From Afipia sp. (GTDB lineage Bacteria > Pseudomonadota > Alphaproteobacteria > Rhizobiales > Xanthobacteraceae), in contig JAGVII010000588.1 in assembly GCA_020056155.1 (NCBI GenBank), positions 1-7,860 of the forward strand: DNA of 7,860 bases, read 5' to 3'. The position numbers and the translations under genes are program-made. Shown here one piece after another: positions 7,642 to 7,860 of this stretch. The notes under the pieces are model-generated. The model worked only from the letters and a program-made list of their open reading frames with translations. It did not search any database and had not been told where the DNA came from. How positions within the stretch are numbered: position 1 is the first letter of the stretch; the number at the start of each line of letters is the position of its first letter.

Positions 7642-7860
7642 TCACGCCGCCCTTCCCGCTTCGGTGTGCATCCACGCTTCGCCGCATGCCTTGGCGAGTT
7701 CGCGCACGCGCAGGATGTAGCTCTGGCGTTCGGTGACCGAGATCACGCCGCGCGCGTCGAGCAGGTTGAACACATGGCTCGCCTTGATGCACTGGTCGTA
7801 GGCCGGCAGCGCCATCAGATGCGCCTCGCGCTTGCCGGGCTCTTTTTTGTTTTCTTGCCA
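7642..7860 (-). CDS. glyQ: Glycyl-tRNA synthetase alpha subunit, C-terminal part
   Basis: The last 72 codons and the TGA stop of glyQ; the gene continues beyond the right edge. The encoded segment includes [36 protein letters not shown] and [13 protein letters not shown], which is the highly conserved C-terminal part of bacterial GlyQ. The alpha subunit holds the aminoacylation active site and binds Gly and ATP; it needs the beta subunit encoded by glyS for tRNA recognition. It would normally be closely followed by glyS; here a DUF559 cassette intervenes. No truncation or frameshift is seen in the visible part. Confidence 0.95.
   Translation of the reverse strand, partial: WQENKKEPGKREAHLMALPAYDQCIKASHVFNLLDARGVISVTERQSYILRVRELAKACGEAWMHTEAGRAA

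Overview
The window reads as a high-GC alphaproteobacterial chromosome, most likely Nitrobacteraceae/Bradyrhizobiaceae (Bradyrhizobium, Rhodopseudomonas, Afipia or Nitrobacter). I base this on the glyQ-glyS-ppdK order, a DUF1236 secreted protein, a DUF3096 mini-protein, an EcfG-type promoter sequence, and several palindromic intergenic repeat families of the kind common in that group. This is recognition from sequence alone; no database was searched.

Layout from left to right. Positions 1-552 are non-coding: a strong 11-bp hairpin, a bipartite palindromic repeat and the terminator of ppdK. Positions 553-3393 (minus) encode pyruvate phosphate dikinase with an unusual Lys/Ala/Pro-rich N-terminal extension. 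Its upstream region holds a 7+7 bp palindrome and recurring GTAAC pentamers. Next is a divergent pair: a 47-residue DUF3096 membrane protein (minus, 3572-3715) and a secreted DUF1236 protein (plus, 4024-4386). A perfect EcfG-type promoter match lies upstream of the DUF3096 gene, and the DUF1236 Shine-Dalgarno sits inside a small hairpin. Positions 4387-4731, between the convergent DUF1236 and glyS genes, hold a second repeat family, a rho-independent terminator and a second copy of the first repeat family. Positions 4732-7143 (minus) encode the glycyl-tRNA synthetase beta subunit. A DUF559 endonuclease-like gene (7143-7577, minus) and the 3' end of glyQ (7642-7860, minus) complete the window.

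The most interesting part is the glyQ-glyS region. The DUF559 gene sits between the two synthetase genes, inside a pair of 58-bp imperfect inverted repeats at 7167-7224 and 7579-7636. It is AT-richer than its surroundings. Two 116-bp palindromic elements with the same hairpin architecture are inserted inside the glyS reading frame at 5179-5294 and 6142-6257. Both have the same orientation and codon phase, so each adds about 39 Pro/Gly-rich residues to an essential enzyme without breaking it. The architecture suggests a small repeat-borne mobile system: a cassette carrying an endonuclease-like gene, plus gene-less miniature derivatives that can reside in coding sequence, loosely comparable to Rickettsia palindromic elements or REP/RAYT systems. 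The link between the DUF559 protein and repeat movement is inference.

GlyQ and GlyS together form the alpha2-beta2 glycyl-tRNA synthetase, and PPDK interconverts pyruvate and PEP. The DUF3096/DUF1236 pair is probably part of an envelope or general stress response.
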